A stretch of 64,000 nucleotides of DNA from JAWXBA01 sp048499805 (GTDB lineage Bacteria; Gemmatimonadota; Gemmatimonadetes; Gemmatimonadales; GWC2-71-9). Location of the stretch: NCBI GenBank assembly GCA_048499805.1, contig JASNZF010000005.1:1-64000 (forward strand), written 5' to 3'. Below, piece after piece: positions 35,577 through 44,087 of the stretch. Positions within the stretch are counted from its first letter, which is position 1. Every line of letters starts with the position of its first letter. The notes under the pieces are model-generated. The model ran no database searches. It was not told the DNA's origin and was given only the letters and a program-made list of their open reading frames with translations. The position numbers and the translations under genes are program-made.

Positions 35577-36053
35577 TCAGCCGGCCCGCCCGGCGAGCCA
35601 CGAGGCGAGCGCAAGGGCCACGACCGCAGTCATCCCGGCCGTCAACCGCCACCACACGGTGGACTCCCCCTTGATCGCCCGGTGGAGCGAGGTCACGATG
35701 CCTCCGCCGACCACCAGGGCTAACAGCTCCCACGATGTCTCCTGGAGGATGAAGCCCCGATACCCCACAATGGCGAGGAGCCCGTAGGCAAGCATCATGT
35801 AACCCCAGCGGTAGCTGGCGTCCTCGGCGAGCGGCTGGTCCAGAACCGGGGTTGCATCGGGCAGGAACCCGCTCCTTGTGTGCGGAGACGCTGGGAGGAT
35901 GGGGTGCGGCGAATGCTCAAAGGCCGGTTCGACGTGGGAGTCAGGAAATTGCGCCACCCATGGGGGCAGGCGGGTGGGGCGGCCCCGGAAAGCACCTCCG
36001 GCGTGGAACGCTTCGGGGCCTGCATCTGGGTTGTCCGGCTGAAAACCACTCAT
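35577..36053 (-). CDS. Small membrane protein (paralogue of 36223-36519)
   Basis: 158 aa from the ATG with an AGGAAGG box. An N-terminal Pro-rich cytoplasmic part is followed by three or four membrane helices. The segment YRWGYMMLAYGLLAIVGYRGF...SWELLALVVGGGIVTSLHRA aligns with the neighbouring protein at 36223-36519, so the two are tandem paralogues. Function unknown; the neighbour is paired with an XRE regulator. Confidence 0.65.
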   Translation of the reverse strand: MSGFQPDNPDAGPEAFHAGGAFRGRPTRLPPWVAQFPDSHVEPAFEHSPHPILPASPHTRSGFLPDATPVLDQPLAEDASYRWGYMMLAYGLLAIVGYRGFILQETSWELLALVVGGGIVTSLHRAIKGESTVWWRLTAGMTAVVALALASWLAGRAG

Positions 36054-36222
36054 ATCAACCTTCCTGAGAGCACCTCCCGCCAATATGCTGGTTAGTTCCA
36101 AAAATGTCAAGTTTGCTTGCCATTCTGCCTATTCTGCCTGACATACCGGTAACTTTACACGACATTCACCACCGGCCACGAGCCCTGGCTCAAGGCGGCG
36201 TGGGGAAAGGAGCGGTGGGGCC

Positions 36223-36519
36223 TCAACCAGGACGCAGGCCCACGAGGAGGGCGGCTACGAGCAGGGCCGACGCGACCGTGAGCGCGACCAGAACCAGCCA
36301 GCGCGGGTAGACGACGCGGTGCCAGGCTTGATACAGGGTGTGCACGAGCCCTCCGAGGACCACGATGCCCAAGAGGTCCCAAGGTTGTTCCCCGGCCGCG
36401 AGACCCCGATAGGCCGCCGAAGCGAGCACCCCGAAAGAGAGGATCAAGTACGAGAGCCGGTATCCAGCGTTTTCAACGGCGGTGGTACGCTCATCCCGGT
36501 CAGGCGCCCGCGGAGTCAT
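36223..36519 (-). CDS. Small membrane protein paired with XRE regulator
   Basis: 98 aa with three membrane helices; shows YRLSYLILSFGVLASAAYRG...WDLLGIVVLGGLVHTLYQA, matching the protein at 35577-36053. Its ATG overlaps the stop codon of the XRE gene. Pairs of a small membrane protein with a YozG-like regulator are common in bacteria and are thought to sense membrane state or antimicrobial peptides. Confidence 0.7.
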   Translation of the reverse strand: MTPRAPDRDERTTAVENAGYRLSYLILSFGVLASAAYRGLAAGEQPWDLLGIVVLGGLVHTLYQAWHRVVYPRWLVLVALTVASALLVAALLVGLRPG

Positions 36520-36734
36520 TAATCACCGTCCTCCAGGTAGAAGAGATCCGTCACAGGCATGCCGAGACGGTGGGCAAGGATGAAGGCCAGGAGTGCCGAG
36601 GGCACGTACTGCTGATTCTCAATGGAACTAATGGTCTGTCGCGTGACGCCGGCGAGTCCGGCGAGCTCTCCCTGGGAGAGGCGGTGCTCCGCGCGGGCAA
36701 CTCGCAGACGGTTCCCCAGTTTCGGCGTGTCCAA
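36519..36734 (-). CDS. XRE-family (YozG-like) transcriptional regulator
   Basis: 71 aa if started at the TTG at 36734, which has an AGGAGAAAGGA box and gives the usual length; a longer reading from 36860 is possible. The helix-turn-helix LSQGELAGLAGVTRQTISSIENQQYVPS is unmistakable, followed by LAFILAHRLGMPVTDLFYLED. It is coupled to the membrane protein downstream and probably autoregulates the pair. Confidence 0.85.
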   Translation of the reverse strand: MDTPKLGNRLRVARAEHRLSQGELAGLAGVTRQTISSIENQQYVPSALLAFILAHRLGMPVTDLFYLEDGD

Positions 36735-36847
36735 GAGGCGTCCTTTCTCCTGCCCTGTGTGTCCGTGAATGCGGGCATCATGCCAAGTATGCACCAAAAG
36801 ATAACGGACACCCTGCGCGCACCGATTACCACCAGGGACACCACAGG

Positions 36848-37456
36848 TCAGGCATTCCACGAAGATAGGAACTCAAACAACGAGGCGACGAGGAAGAGCG
36901 GGATGGAGGCCCCGGTGACGCGGAGAAGATCCCCGAGTGTCGAGCGGGCAAGGCGGTACCGCCAGAACCGCCACCCGACCTCTCGATTCTGCTCGTAGAG
37001 GACGACGCCGCACCGGATGCCGCCCCCGATACACAGGGAGAATGCCGTGAACTGAAGCAGGAGCACACCGAGATAGTAGGCGCTGCCCCGGAGGGACCGG
37101 AGTCTACTAACGTGGTCGCCATCCACCGAGACAACGCCGCCGACCCATCCCTGATAGGCCACCGTGACATACGGCAGGATGATGGTGAGGCCGGCGATGG
37201 TCTGGGGAAGCGCGGACAATCCGACATTGGCCGCCGCGTCGGCCAACGCGGCACGCGTGCGGTGCCCTGCGCGATAGTCAATGGAAGACTGGTCGAAGGC
37301 TGCCCCTGCCACGATCGCGTCACGTCGCGACAGCGCGTACTGACTCCCGGAGTGCGCCATGGCCGCGCCGACTGCGGCCGAGACAACATAAGTGAGGAAG
37401 ACCGAAAGAGCGTAGGGGGCGCTGGTTCGGATGGCGTTCGCGACGCGGTCCGGCAT
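36848..37456 (-). CDS. SpoIIM-like integral membrane protein
   Basis: 202 aa from the ATG at 37456 (GGAGAG box; a GTG at 37528 would add 24 residues). Four or five membrane helices are present. The central pattern ALPQTIAGLTIILPYVTVAYQGWVGGVVSVDG resembles the stage II sporulation protein M family (DUF95), which is widespread in non-sporulating bacteria. Role unknown there. The assignment rests on helix pattern and the GWVGG-type motif. Confidence 0.5.
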   Translation of the reverse strand: MPDRVANAIRTSAPYALSVFLTYVVSAAVGAAMAHSGSQYALSRRDAIVAGAAFDQSSIDYRAGHRTRAALADAAANVGLSALPQTIAGLTIILPYVTVAYQGWVGGVVSVDGDHVSRLRSLRGSAYYLGVLLLQFTAFSLCIGGGIRCGVVLYEQNREVGWRFWRYRLARSTLGDLLRVTGASIPLFLVASLFEFLSSWNA

Positions 37457-37640
37457 GAACTTGGCTCTCCAGTCGAGTGTGGCAGTTGGGTGGTACCCCT
37501 CAACGCGCTGCGCTGACGACTGAAGCACCCCATGAGGTGCCCGCGCTACCCCGCCCCACCCCTTTGTTGCGTGGCTCTTCCCGGACCTAGTGGGCGCTCT
37601 ACCCCGTCCCCGTGAGACGATATCCGATAACGCTCACCCC

Positions 37641-38051
37641 TCACTGCTCGGTGGCCGGACTCCATGATGCGGAGACTCGGTGAGTTGCGCGGCGAGAGCG
37701 CAGCGTCGTCCAGAGGCCATGGGCCGACAGGATCGTCGTGACTATGCCCGTGGTGCTGAGCGCGAATTGCGTCCAGACGAACAGGAAGCCACCGGACTTG
37801 CCTACGACGAGGTCCTTCGCGTGGACGACAATCATTGCCGCCCCGAACAGCCCTCCGAGCAGCATGATGATGTACCCCGCGACCCGGTCAGAAAGCACAA
37901 GTGTGCCGTACAGCCACAGCGCAAACACAAACACCGGGATGGGATACGAGACCGCTCCCGCGGCCTGCAGGATGACGTCGTGCGTCAGGTGAATGGTCAG
38001 GAGGATCAGAGTGAGCAAGGACACCACTGGCAATGTGACAGTTTGCTTCAT
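37641..38051 (-). CDS. Four-helix membrane protein, unknown function
   Basis: 136 aa with four predicted membrane helices and a basic C-terminal tail. No family recognised. It starts with MKQTVTLPVVSLL and has a His-rich second segment (TIHLTHDVI). It stands alone between the SpoIIM-like gene and the GNAT gene. Confidence 0.6.
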   Translation of the reverse strand: MKQTVTLPVVSLLTLILLTIHLTHDVILQAAGAVSYPIPVFVFALWLYGTLVLSDRVAGYIIMLLGGLFGAAMIVVHAKDLVVGKSGGFLFVWTQFALSTTGIVTTILSAHGLWTTLRSRRATHRVSASWSPATEQ

Positions 38052-38152
38052 CGGGCGCTCCGGAACGAAGTGGGAGTAGCGTGTCGGCTGACATCCACAT
38101 CCTGGCCGTCACAGGTATTGCAGCCCAGTTACAGGAGGTGGTTTCCGACTCC

Positions 38153-38626
38153 CTACATCGATCCAAGACCATCGGGCCGCGGGGCGGCGTCGTGAGCGGG
38201 TAACTTCTTGTAGCGACGCCCAGTGAAGTCGTAGCCGCACTTTTCATAGAAGGCGTGCGCATCGGACCGCTGATTGCCCGAGACGACACTGAGGACTCGC
38301 GCGCCGTGCTCACCAATGCTTGCTTCAACCGCTCCCATGAGGACCCGCCCGACCCCACGTCGCCGCTGGCCAGGTGCAACGGCCAAGGCCATGATCTGAC
38401 CGTACCGTCCGTCGTCTTCGTAGCGCGCCCCGGTCCGGGCCCCGATAAACCCGACCACCTGCCCGTGAATGCACGCGACCAGAGTGTGATAATCCTCATC
38501 GGCGAGAATCACCTGAAGTCGCTGGTGCATCTGGGTGATCGACACCGGGTAGCCCAGTTCGCTCACAAGCGGCGCGATGGCCTCTGCATCGGCGAGGACC
38601 GCCCGCCGGATCTCTACCCCTGCCAC
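38153..38626 (-). CDS. GNAT-family N-acetyltransferase
   Basis: 157 aa starting at a GTG with an AGGAGG box 4 nt before it. The acetyl-CoA binding motif A is QRRRGVGRVLM (Q/RxxGxG/A), with the expected beta4-alpha3 context (IMALAVAPG) and a C-terminal YEKCGYDFTGRRYKK. Substrate unknown; typical for aminoglycoside-type, small-molecule or protein N-acetylation. A copy of the GTTCAAGAC element lies about 100 nt upstream. Confidence 0.85.
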   Translation of the reverse strand: MAGVEIRRAVLADAEAIAPLVSELGYPVSITQMHQRLQVILADEDYHTLVACIHGQVVGFIGARTGARYEDDGRYGQIMALAVAPGQRRRGVGRVLMGAVEASIGEHGARVLSVVSGNQRSDAHAFYEKCGYDFTGRRYKKLPAHDAAPRPDGLGSM

Positions 38627-38723
38627 GGATCCTCCTGGGCGATCGTTCCCTTGGGTTCTGCCTGGCGTCTGGAAGAGCCGCCGGGGGGGCACCCCACGTA
38701 TCTTGGCGGCCAGGGAGGAAGCT

Positions 38724-38743
38724 GTCTTGAACATTCCTGTCGG
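38724..38743 (-). promoter_or_regulatory. GTTCAAGAC element, copy A (upstream of GNAT gene)
   Basis: Read on the minus strand it is CCGACAGG-N3-GTTCAAGAC, identical in its fixed positions to the copy at 42565-42584. It lies about 100 nt from the GTG start, and no TANNNT box occurs at the 18-19 nt spacing seen in the other copies. It is a variant or a displaced site. Confidence 0.5.
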
Positions 38744-38841
38744 CCTGTGCGTGAGCGTCAGGGACGCGCACTCCGGGGTGGCCTCCTTGCGTTCGGCCTA
38801 CCGTTGTCGCCCAGCGGACCAAGTGTCGCCCCCATCGCCCC

Positions 38842-39360
38842 TCACGGGCGGGGACGCAGGGTCCCGGCGAACCGGAACTCATGGGCAAAGGCAAGCAGGC
38901 GGTCGCTCGTTCGCACGCGATACACCACCGCGGACCGACCGGCGGTGTCTGCAAAGACATAGCCGATATCGGCGCTGTCCGGGTGGCGTATCACCCGGTG
39001 GCGGCGGGCACCGGTCCGCAACCAAACCGTATCGCCGCCACGGTAGGCGAAGCGAAATCCCACGGCCTCCAGGGAGTCCATCACGCCGGCCATGTGGTAG
39101 GCGAGGTCGTCCAGGGCCGTGGCCAGATCCTGATCGACCTCCAATGAGTCGTTCGAGACCAGCGGGTGGAACGCGATGAGGGTCGGCCCGACAACAGACA
39201 CCTCCACCGAATCGGCCACCGCCATTTCGGGGGCCTCGGGGGCTGGTCCGGCTCGTTCGCATCCCGCCAGAAGGCAAATCATGCCGGGGAGAATCCAGCA
39301 ACCGTGGGGACGCATTGCCCGGCACCGCCGTTGCTCCCGACGCGCAGTCCCGGACGTCAT
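38842..39360 (-). CDS. Hypothetical lipoprotein
   Basis: 172 aa from the ATG at 39360 (AGGAGG box 9 nt before). A signal peptide with a long basic n-region ends in the lipobox LLAGC. The mature domain is about 135 residues with no motif recognised. It follows the DUF4386 gene with a 2-nt gap, so they share a transcript. Confidence 0.6.
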   Translation of the reverse strand: MTSGTARREQRRCRAMRPHGCWILPGMICLLAGCERAGPAPEAPEMAVADSVEVSVVGPTLIAFHPLVSNDSLEVDQDLATALDDLAYHMAGVMDSLEAVGFRFAYRGGDTVWLRTGARRHRVIRHPDSADIGYVFADTAGRSAVVYRVRTSDRLLAFAHEFRFAGTLRPRP

Positions 39361-39362
39361 CG

Positions 39363-40100
39363 TCAGCGACCTCCTGCCGCCACACCAGCCTGCTCCTTCC
39401 ACCGCTGCTCATCCACCCCGACCACCAACAGCCACCCGATCGTCGCCAAAGCCCCGAGCAACCCGATCGCCACGATGAAGGGGAATAGCTTGAGGCCGAG
39501 CGGTGGGTACAGGAAGGCCATCCAGCCGACACCGCCCGCGAGACTCAGGATTCCGAGGCTCCTGGGCAGAAAAGTGGATCGGACCATGAGATAGCCGCGC
39601 AAGAGGGTCGCGATGCCGAAAAAGGCCAGGGCGATCCCAGCGGCCTGCTCATTGACCCTCAGGAACAGGAGAGCCAGCGCCTGAAGCTGGTCGTTGGTGA
39701 AGACACGCAGGTAGGGCGCGCCGCCCAGCACGAGGAGGGGGGCGAGGTAGAAGAGTCGGCTGAACGTCTTGATGCCGCAACCCACATAGCTGAAGACTGC
39801 GGACAGGAGCGAGAGGGTCCCGTTCACGGGCTTCAGCAGCTCGTAGAACAGGCCCGTCATCACGATCTGGCACGACATCTCAATGACATACACCGTGAAT
39901 CCCAGCCGGAACAATCGCTCGTGCGCCAGGATGTTCGCCGCCGTCGCGGAGGCGTCCCCGACCACCACCAGTCGCTCACTGATCAGCGCCTGGGCGATTA
40001 CCCCGGCCACGATGGTCAGCAGGTAGAAGACCCCAGTCATCCGGGCCTTGCTCCGGGTGCCGAATACGCCCTGTGGGGCAGATAAGGTGGCAGCAATCAT
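39363..40100 (-). CDS. DUF4386 family membrane protein
   Basis: 245 aa with six membrane helices. The order of features (ARMTGVFYLLTIVAGV near the N-terminus, then RLGFTVYVIEMSCQIVMTGLFYELLKPV, and FFGIATLLRGYLMVRSTFLPRSLGILSLAGG) is that of DUF4386 proteins. Function unknown. The second DUF4386-like protein at 41740-42534 is a distant paralogue. Confidence 0.85.
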   Translation of the reverse strand: MIAATLSAPQGVFGTRSKARMTGVFYLLTIVAGVIAQALISERLVVVGDASATAANILAHERLFRLGFTVYVIEMSCQIVMTGLFYELLKPVNGTLSLLSAVFSYVGCGIKTFSRLFYLAPLLVLGGAPYLRVFTNDQLQALALLFLRVNEQAAGIALAFFGIATLLRGYLMVRSTFLPRSLGILSLAGGVGWMAFLYPPLGLKLFPFIVAIGLLGALATIGWLLVVGVDEQRWKEQAGVAAGGR

Positions 40101-40151
40101 GTCGAGAAGTCCTGGGTCGAGGGTTGTAGAGCAGGTCCTCTGTCCGGGTGG

Positions 40152-40415
40152 TCACCCGCCCCCCGCCGTCGAGTGCTCCGGGGCACCACGCACACCGGAG
40201 TCCGGCCTGGAGTCCGGAGCATAGGCGAGCAGGTCGCCCGGCTGGCAATCCAGCGCCTTGCAGATCGCCTCAAGGGTGGAGAAGCGGATGGCGCGAGCCT
40301 TGCTGGTCTTCAGGATTGACAGGTTGGTGAGGGTGATTCCAACGGTCTCGGCCAGCTCGGTCAGCGTCATCCGCTTCTCATGGAGGACGTCATCCAGAGT
40401 GACAATGATGGCCAT
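40152..40415 (-). CDS. XRE-family regulator paired with DUF2975 protein
   Basis: 87 aa from the ATG at 40415. The helix-turn-helix LTELAETVGITLTNLSILKTSKARAIRFSTLEAICKALDCQPGDLL is typical of the small XRE proteins that accompany DUF2975 genes. It starts 2 nt after the DUF2975 stop. It probably binds the inverted repeat in the promoter of this pair. Confidence 0.9.
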   Translation of the reverse strand: MAIIVTLDDVLHEKRMTLTELAETVGITLTNLSILKTSKARAIRFSTLEAICKALDCQPGDLLAYAPDSRPDSGVRGAPEHSTAGGG

Positions 40416-40417
40416 GG

Positions 40418-40942
40418 TCAGACCGTGCCTTCGATGTCGTCGCGCATCTGGGTGCCTTGCGCAAACACGCGCGCCAGCACAAAGCAGAACAGCAACGCGA
40501 GCCACCGCGCGATGGAGAGATTCCAGCCCAGGTTGAGTGAATGCGGGCCGGAGGAGGAGAGGTAAGCGACGGCTCCCACCACCACGTGAAGGATCTCGAG
40601 GGCCAGCACCGTCCAGGCGATGGTCTCCAGACGCTCAGCGTTCGCCGACACAAAGGGGTCCCCCAGGGCCACGGTGCCCACGATTGCCTGGAGTCGGGTC
40701 AGGATGATGTGCCCGAGCGGAACAGCGAGGAGGCCGACGACCATGATCGCCCGCCCGCCAAGAATCAGCCGGCCGCTTCCAAGGCCCAAGGGGATCCCCA
40801 GCGCACCCATCACGGGGGCCTCGGCCACCAAGCTGGCCACCAGGAGCACGAGGATCAGGAAGCCGAGCAGGAGGTTCAGGAAGATCAGCGTCCGCAAGAG
40901 GCGCCTGGACGCCACGAGGAGATTCGCCGGTCGGTGGGGCAT
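40418..40942 (-). CDS. DUF2975 family membrane protein
   Basis: 174 aa with four membrane helices; shows the family pattern GDPFVSANAERLETIAW in the middle and FVLARVFAQGTQMRDDIEGTV at the C-terminus. The strict DUF2975-XRE gene pair is common in bacteria and may form a membrane-controlled switch. Preceded by a good promoter (40995-41023). Confidence 0.9.
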   Translation of the reverse strand: MPHRPANLLVASRRLLRTLIFLNLLLGFLILVLLVASLVAEAPVMGALGIPLGLGSGRLILGGRAIMVVGLLAVPLGHIILTRLQAIVGTVALGDPFVSANAERLETIAWTVLALEILHVVVGAVAYLSSSGPHSLNLGWNLSIARWLALLFCFVLARVFAQGTQMRDDIEGTV

Positions 40943-40994
40943 GCAGGCCCTGCCTTGTGGTTGGCGTGAACTTCCAGACCCATATTGTTGTTAA

Positions 40995-41044
40995 ACGATA
41001 ATGGCATTATTGATAAACGTCAAGTATCTGTCTGTTTATCAATA
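40995..41044 (-). promoter_or_regulatory. Sigma70-type promoter with 11-bp inverted repeat, DUF2975-XRE operon
   Basis: Minus-strand -35 TTGACG (41023-41018) and -10 TATCGT (41000-40995) with a 17-nt spacer. An 11-bp perfect inverted repeat, TATTGATAAAC (41008-41018) and GTTTATCAATA (41034-41044), flanks and overlaps the -35 and spacer. This is a good candidate operator for the XRE repressor. The outer arm includes the stop codon of the upstream gene. Confidence 0.7.
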
Positions 41045-41713
41045 TCGCCGAACCTCGACAACTGCCCCGTTCCACTCGCCCGTTGAGCTCCTCCCGGCTC
41101 CCCGCCTTGGCCGACGGGAGGTTCCAACGCTCCCCCGCGGCGGCTGCCTGAACTCCGTTGGCCAAGTCAGGCACGCCGTGAACCGCAGCCAGATGAAGGC
41201 CGCGCGCGCACCAGGTTGGGGTGGCGTCAAGGCGAACGCCTCAAGGTTCAGCCACCCCCTGCCAAATGAACGGACCGTCTCGATATCCGCCTCCGAGGTG
41301 GCGCTTCCGCGGTAGACAAGCGTCCGCCCCACCTCGGGCGAGAAGATGAACTCGCGCAGTGAGGGTGGTGCGTTGACGCTGCCATCGTTCGGGGCGGTGT
41401 TGTCCCGGTTTCGAAAGTGCCAGCCGCCGAGCTCGCGGGGGTTCGGCACGAAATGCCAGGGCGGGGTCAACTTGGAGAGATCCTCGAGCTCCCGGCCCCG
41501 GAGCGCCACCTGGATGGACCAGCCCGACGCGCTGGGGATCAGCTTGAGAATCCATCCGCCTGGCAGGGTACCGCGAAAGCCGTCGCCCTGCCTCACTTCT
41601 CCTGTGATCTGCTCCGCGCGGCGCCCGGGCAGTGCCTCACAGCGTTGTGTGTCGTGGGATTCCTGCGGTGCCTGGCCAGGCACCGAGAAGATGAGGAGAA
41701 GCGGAAGCGTCAC
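41039..41713 (-). CDS. Hypothetical secreted protein
   Basis: 224 aa, GTG start. A short hydrophobic N-terminus (TLPLLLIFSVPGQA) suggests export. The body has beta-rich segments (GGWILKLIPSASGWSIQVALRG, WHFRNRDNTAPNDGSVNAPP) with no family recognised, and the C-terminal 30 residues are Arg/Gly/Pro-rich and may be a read-through extension. Its end overlaps the inverted repeat of the next operon's promoter. Confidence 0.6.
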   Translation of the reverse strand: MTLPLLLIFSVPGQAPQESHDTQRCEALPGRRAEQITGEVRQGDGFRGTLPGGWILKLIPSASGWSIQVALRGRELEDLSKLTPPWHFVPNPRELGGWHFRNRDNTAPNDGSVNAPPSLREFIFSPEVGRTLVYRGSATSEADIETVRSFGRGWLNLEAFALTPPQPGARAAFIWLRFTACLTWPTEFRQPPRGSVGTSRRPRRGAGRSSTGEWNGAVVEVRRY

Positions 41714-41739
41714 AACAGTGGCTCGAGGGGAACCCTACC

Positions 41740-42534
41740 TCAAAGAGACCGGGGGGGAAGCACGCCGTGCTTGAGCGGATCCAAGGTTTCGTCCGGAAGC
41801 GGGGTCGTCCATCCCCGAAGGATGAGCCAGGCGGCCAGGGTGACATGGCTGACCGCGAGAAGCATCGTCAGGGGTATGATAGTTGGCGTGTTGAGAAACA
41901 CGGGCATCGTCGCCCCGACGACATGGAGTGCCGCGGCCAGGACCCCTGCGGCTGGGAGGATCAAGGGCACAGCCCGGGTGCGCCAGCACGCGGAGTAGAA
42001 CGCCAGCATCCAGGCCTCAATGACGAGCAGGACGGAGTAGTGTGCCGCTCGTCGGGTCCCCGCGGTTGCAGGCCCCAGGATACCGACAACCGTGTCGCGC
42101 CCCAGGGCATCCGCCACTCCATGGGCTTGGCTCAGGGCGAGCATCTCCATCACGCGAGTGTTGTCGATCGCCTGGAGGGCAATCATGGCACCTCCCAGGA
42201 CCACCAGCCAACGCGCCAGCCCGGGGCTCGTCGTCTGGAACCGAGAGTACTGGTTGATCGCGATGGCTGTGGTCAGCGCCCCATTGCCCATGAGCAGCAG
42301 GAGGGCAAACCGGATCTGACCGGCGCTATCCGCCGCCGACACCAGATAGCCGGGGGTGGCCACGGGCCCAAGCAGGATGAAGGGAACGATCAACCCAGCC
42401 AGTTGAACCAGCAGGAGGACCCCCAGGAGTCGGCCGCTGCGGGCCTCATCCACCACGGGGTTTCCCGTCGAGTCCCTCGAAGTCGTGGCGCGAACGCCGG
42501 CGCCGGGCCGCGACGGAGGGACGGGGGTGACCAT
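41740..42534 (-). CDS. DUF4386-like membrane protein, leaderless candidate
   Basis: 264 aa with six or seven membrane helices (first at about residues 35-58); resembles DUF4386 proteins in helix layout. The ATG at 42534 has no ribosome-binding site. Instead a TAGCTT box ends 6 nt before it and GTTCAAGAC lies a further 18 nt upstream, so the transcript would begin at or next to the start codon. Confidence 0.75.
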   Translation of the reverse strand: MVTPVPPSRPGAGVRATTSRDSTGNPVVDEARSGRLLGVLLLVQLAGLIVPFILLGPVATPGYLVSAADSAGQIRFALLLLMGNGALTTAIAINQYSRFQTTSPGLARWLVVLGGAMIALQAIDNTRVMEMLALSQAHGVADALGRDTVVGILGPATAGTRRAAHYSVLLVIEAWMLAFYSACWRTRAVPLILPAAGVLAAALHVVGATMPVFLNTPTIIPLTMLLAVSHVTLAAWLILRGWTTPLPDETLDPLKHGVLPPRSL

Positions 42535-42540
42535 TGGGGC

Positions 42541-42584
42541 AAGCTACGGGGCACAACTTGCGCCGTCTTGAACGAACCTGTCGG
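42541..42584 (-). promoter_or_regulatory. Leaderless promoter, copy B
   Basis: Minus strand: CCGACAGG-TTC-GTTCAAGAC (42584-42565), 18-nt spacer, TAGCTT (42546-42541), 6 nt, ATG at 42534. Same architecture as copies C, D and E. GTTCAAGAC takes the place of the -35 region or an activator site. Confidence 0.7.
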
Positions 42585-42633
42585 CCGGTCCGGGGACGGA
42601 CGCGAGCGCCCCGGCGACCAACGGGATCCCCGC

Positions 42634-44067
42634 CTAGGGCAGCCCCGCCAGCCGTTTCACGTCGGCCAACGGCATCGCCGAACCGCGCACGAACATCCTC
42701 GTGACCGGCCAGCGGCGCTCCGCCGCGACCGCCAGCGCTCCCCTGATCTGCGCAGGCCCGGGTCCATCGCCGGCGTAGAGCCACTGCCGCACCGGATCCC
42801 AGACCAGCAGCCCACCCTCGACATCGGGCAGGTCGACCGGTTCGATCCAGATGCTGTCGCCGCCGATGACCTGCCACCCGCCCCCAGTGATCCACGTGAT
42901 CCCGCGGGGCTCCAACCCCTGCTGGGCGAACATCGCCGCTAGGAAGGGGCGCGCCGCCGAAGACCCCAGGAGGGGGATCCCCGCGCGGGCAAGGGATGGC
43001 GCTCCTCCGGCGCCGCCGACGGTCATCGTCCCGAGGACAGCCGCCACAACGGGGACGCCGGACCGTCGGAGGCGCGCCAGCGCGCGGTCCGTGATCAGTG
43101 GGGCTGCTCCTGAGCCCAGCAGGAGCCACCCCTCGCGGACCCGCAGGGCGCCGAGCGGGGTGCCCGGAACGCCGAACCGCGCAAACCCCTCAGGCCCCAC
43201 CCCCACGCTGTCCACCGGGACGTCGAACATGGCGCGGCGCTGTTCGGCCAGGTACCGGGCACGGAGCGCGTCCGGTACGAGGACGGAATCTTCGGCGACG
43301 GGCGCGTTGAGCTGGACGCGCACCATGCTCAGGCGCTTGTACGGCCGCCCGACACGGTTGATGGCATAGTCGTACGGGACGAGGAACGGCCCGCTGACGG
43401 TCCAGCGGGAGTACCATGTCTCTACCTCCATCTCCCCCCACGCGGCCAGCCCGAAATCCCAGGGCTGCGCCGCCCGATACCTGACACCGGTCAGCTGCGC
43501 ATCGCTGGTCCGCAGGAAGAGGGTGACCTCGCGGCCATCCAGGTTGGTCAGCAGTCGAGCGTGGGATGCCGTCCCGATCACGGTGTCCACACCCCGACGA
43601 ACCATGCCGGCCAGTGCCGCGTCATGCGCTCTGATGAGGAGTCGTTCTGGTGCGGCCAGGAAGACCTCGTCTCGCTCCTGGACATAGGCGCCACTGAGAG
43701 GCCCCCACCCCTGGCCCAGATCCGTGATGGCCACCGAGTCACGTACGACGTTTCGGATCACCGCGGGTGAACCGAGGAAGTGACGGTCGTAACGCCAGAT
43801 GCCCTGCCCGTAATCACGCCAGTCAGTATTGACCTCCACTCCGGATGCTGCCGGCGCGGGGAGGTTCGCGAAGCTCGTCCGCATCCACTGCGTGACGTAC
43901 TCGTAGCGCGCGGTGCGCAGGCTCCGCAGCGCGGAGTCACCCCCGCTACGGGCCACTGCGCGGGCCAGGAGGGCACTTGGCGTCGCAGGGGCCTGACTTG
44001 CTTGCAGAGTCCCGACCCAGGCCAAGGGGCTGGCGGCCAGGGCCAGACAAAATGTGACGGCTCGCAT
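42634..44067 (-). CDS. Secreted protein, possible degenerate metallo-beta-lactamase fold
   Basis: 477 aa with a signal peptide ending near residue 25. The N-terminal half resembles the lipoprotein-like domain that precedes MBL domains in related secreted proteins (ARSGGDSALRSLRTARYEY...). The C-terminal half has MBL-like pieces (GWLLLGSGAAPLI, GGLLVWDPVRQWLYAGD), but the HxHxDH metal-binding motif is missing. It may be a non-catalytic relative. Function unknown. Confidence 0.55.
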   Translation of the reverse strand: MRAVTFCLALAASPLAWVGTLQASQAPATPSALLARAVARSGGDSALRSLRTARYEYVTQWMRTSFANLPAPAASGVEVNTDWRDYGQGIWRYDRHFLGSPAVIRNVVRDSVAITDLGQGWGPLSGAYVQERDEVFLAAPERLLIRAHDAALAGMVRRGVDTVIGTASHARLLTNLDGREVTLFLRTSDAQLTGVRYRAAQPWDFGLAAWGEMEVETWYSRWTVSGPFLVPYDYAINRVGRPYKRLSMVRVQLNAPVAEDSVLVPDALRARYLAEQRRAMFDVPVDSVGVGPEGFARFGVPGTPLGALRVREGWLLLGSGAAPLITDRALARLRRSGVPVVAAVLGTMTVGGAGGAPSLARAGIPLLGSSAARPFLAAMFAQQGLEPRGITWITGGGWQVIGGDSIWIEPVDLPDVEGGLLVWDPVRQWLYAGDGPGPAQIRGALAVAAERRWPVTRMFVRGSAMPLADVKRLAGLP

Positions 44068-44087
44068 CGTACCCTCGATGAGTGGGG

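Noticed and set aside
38724..38743. GTTCAAGAC copy A treated as coding sequence of a longer GNAT protein
   Set aside because: An upstream ATG exists in frame, but the GTG at 38626 has a strong AGGAGG box and gives the normal domain start; the extra 36 residues show no conservation pattern.
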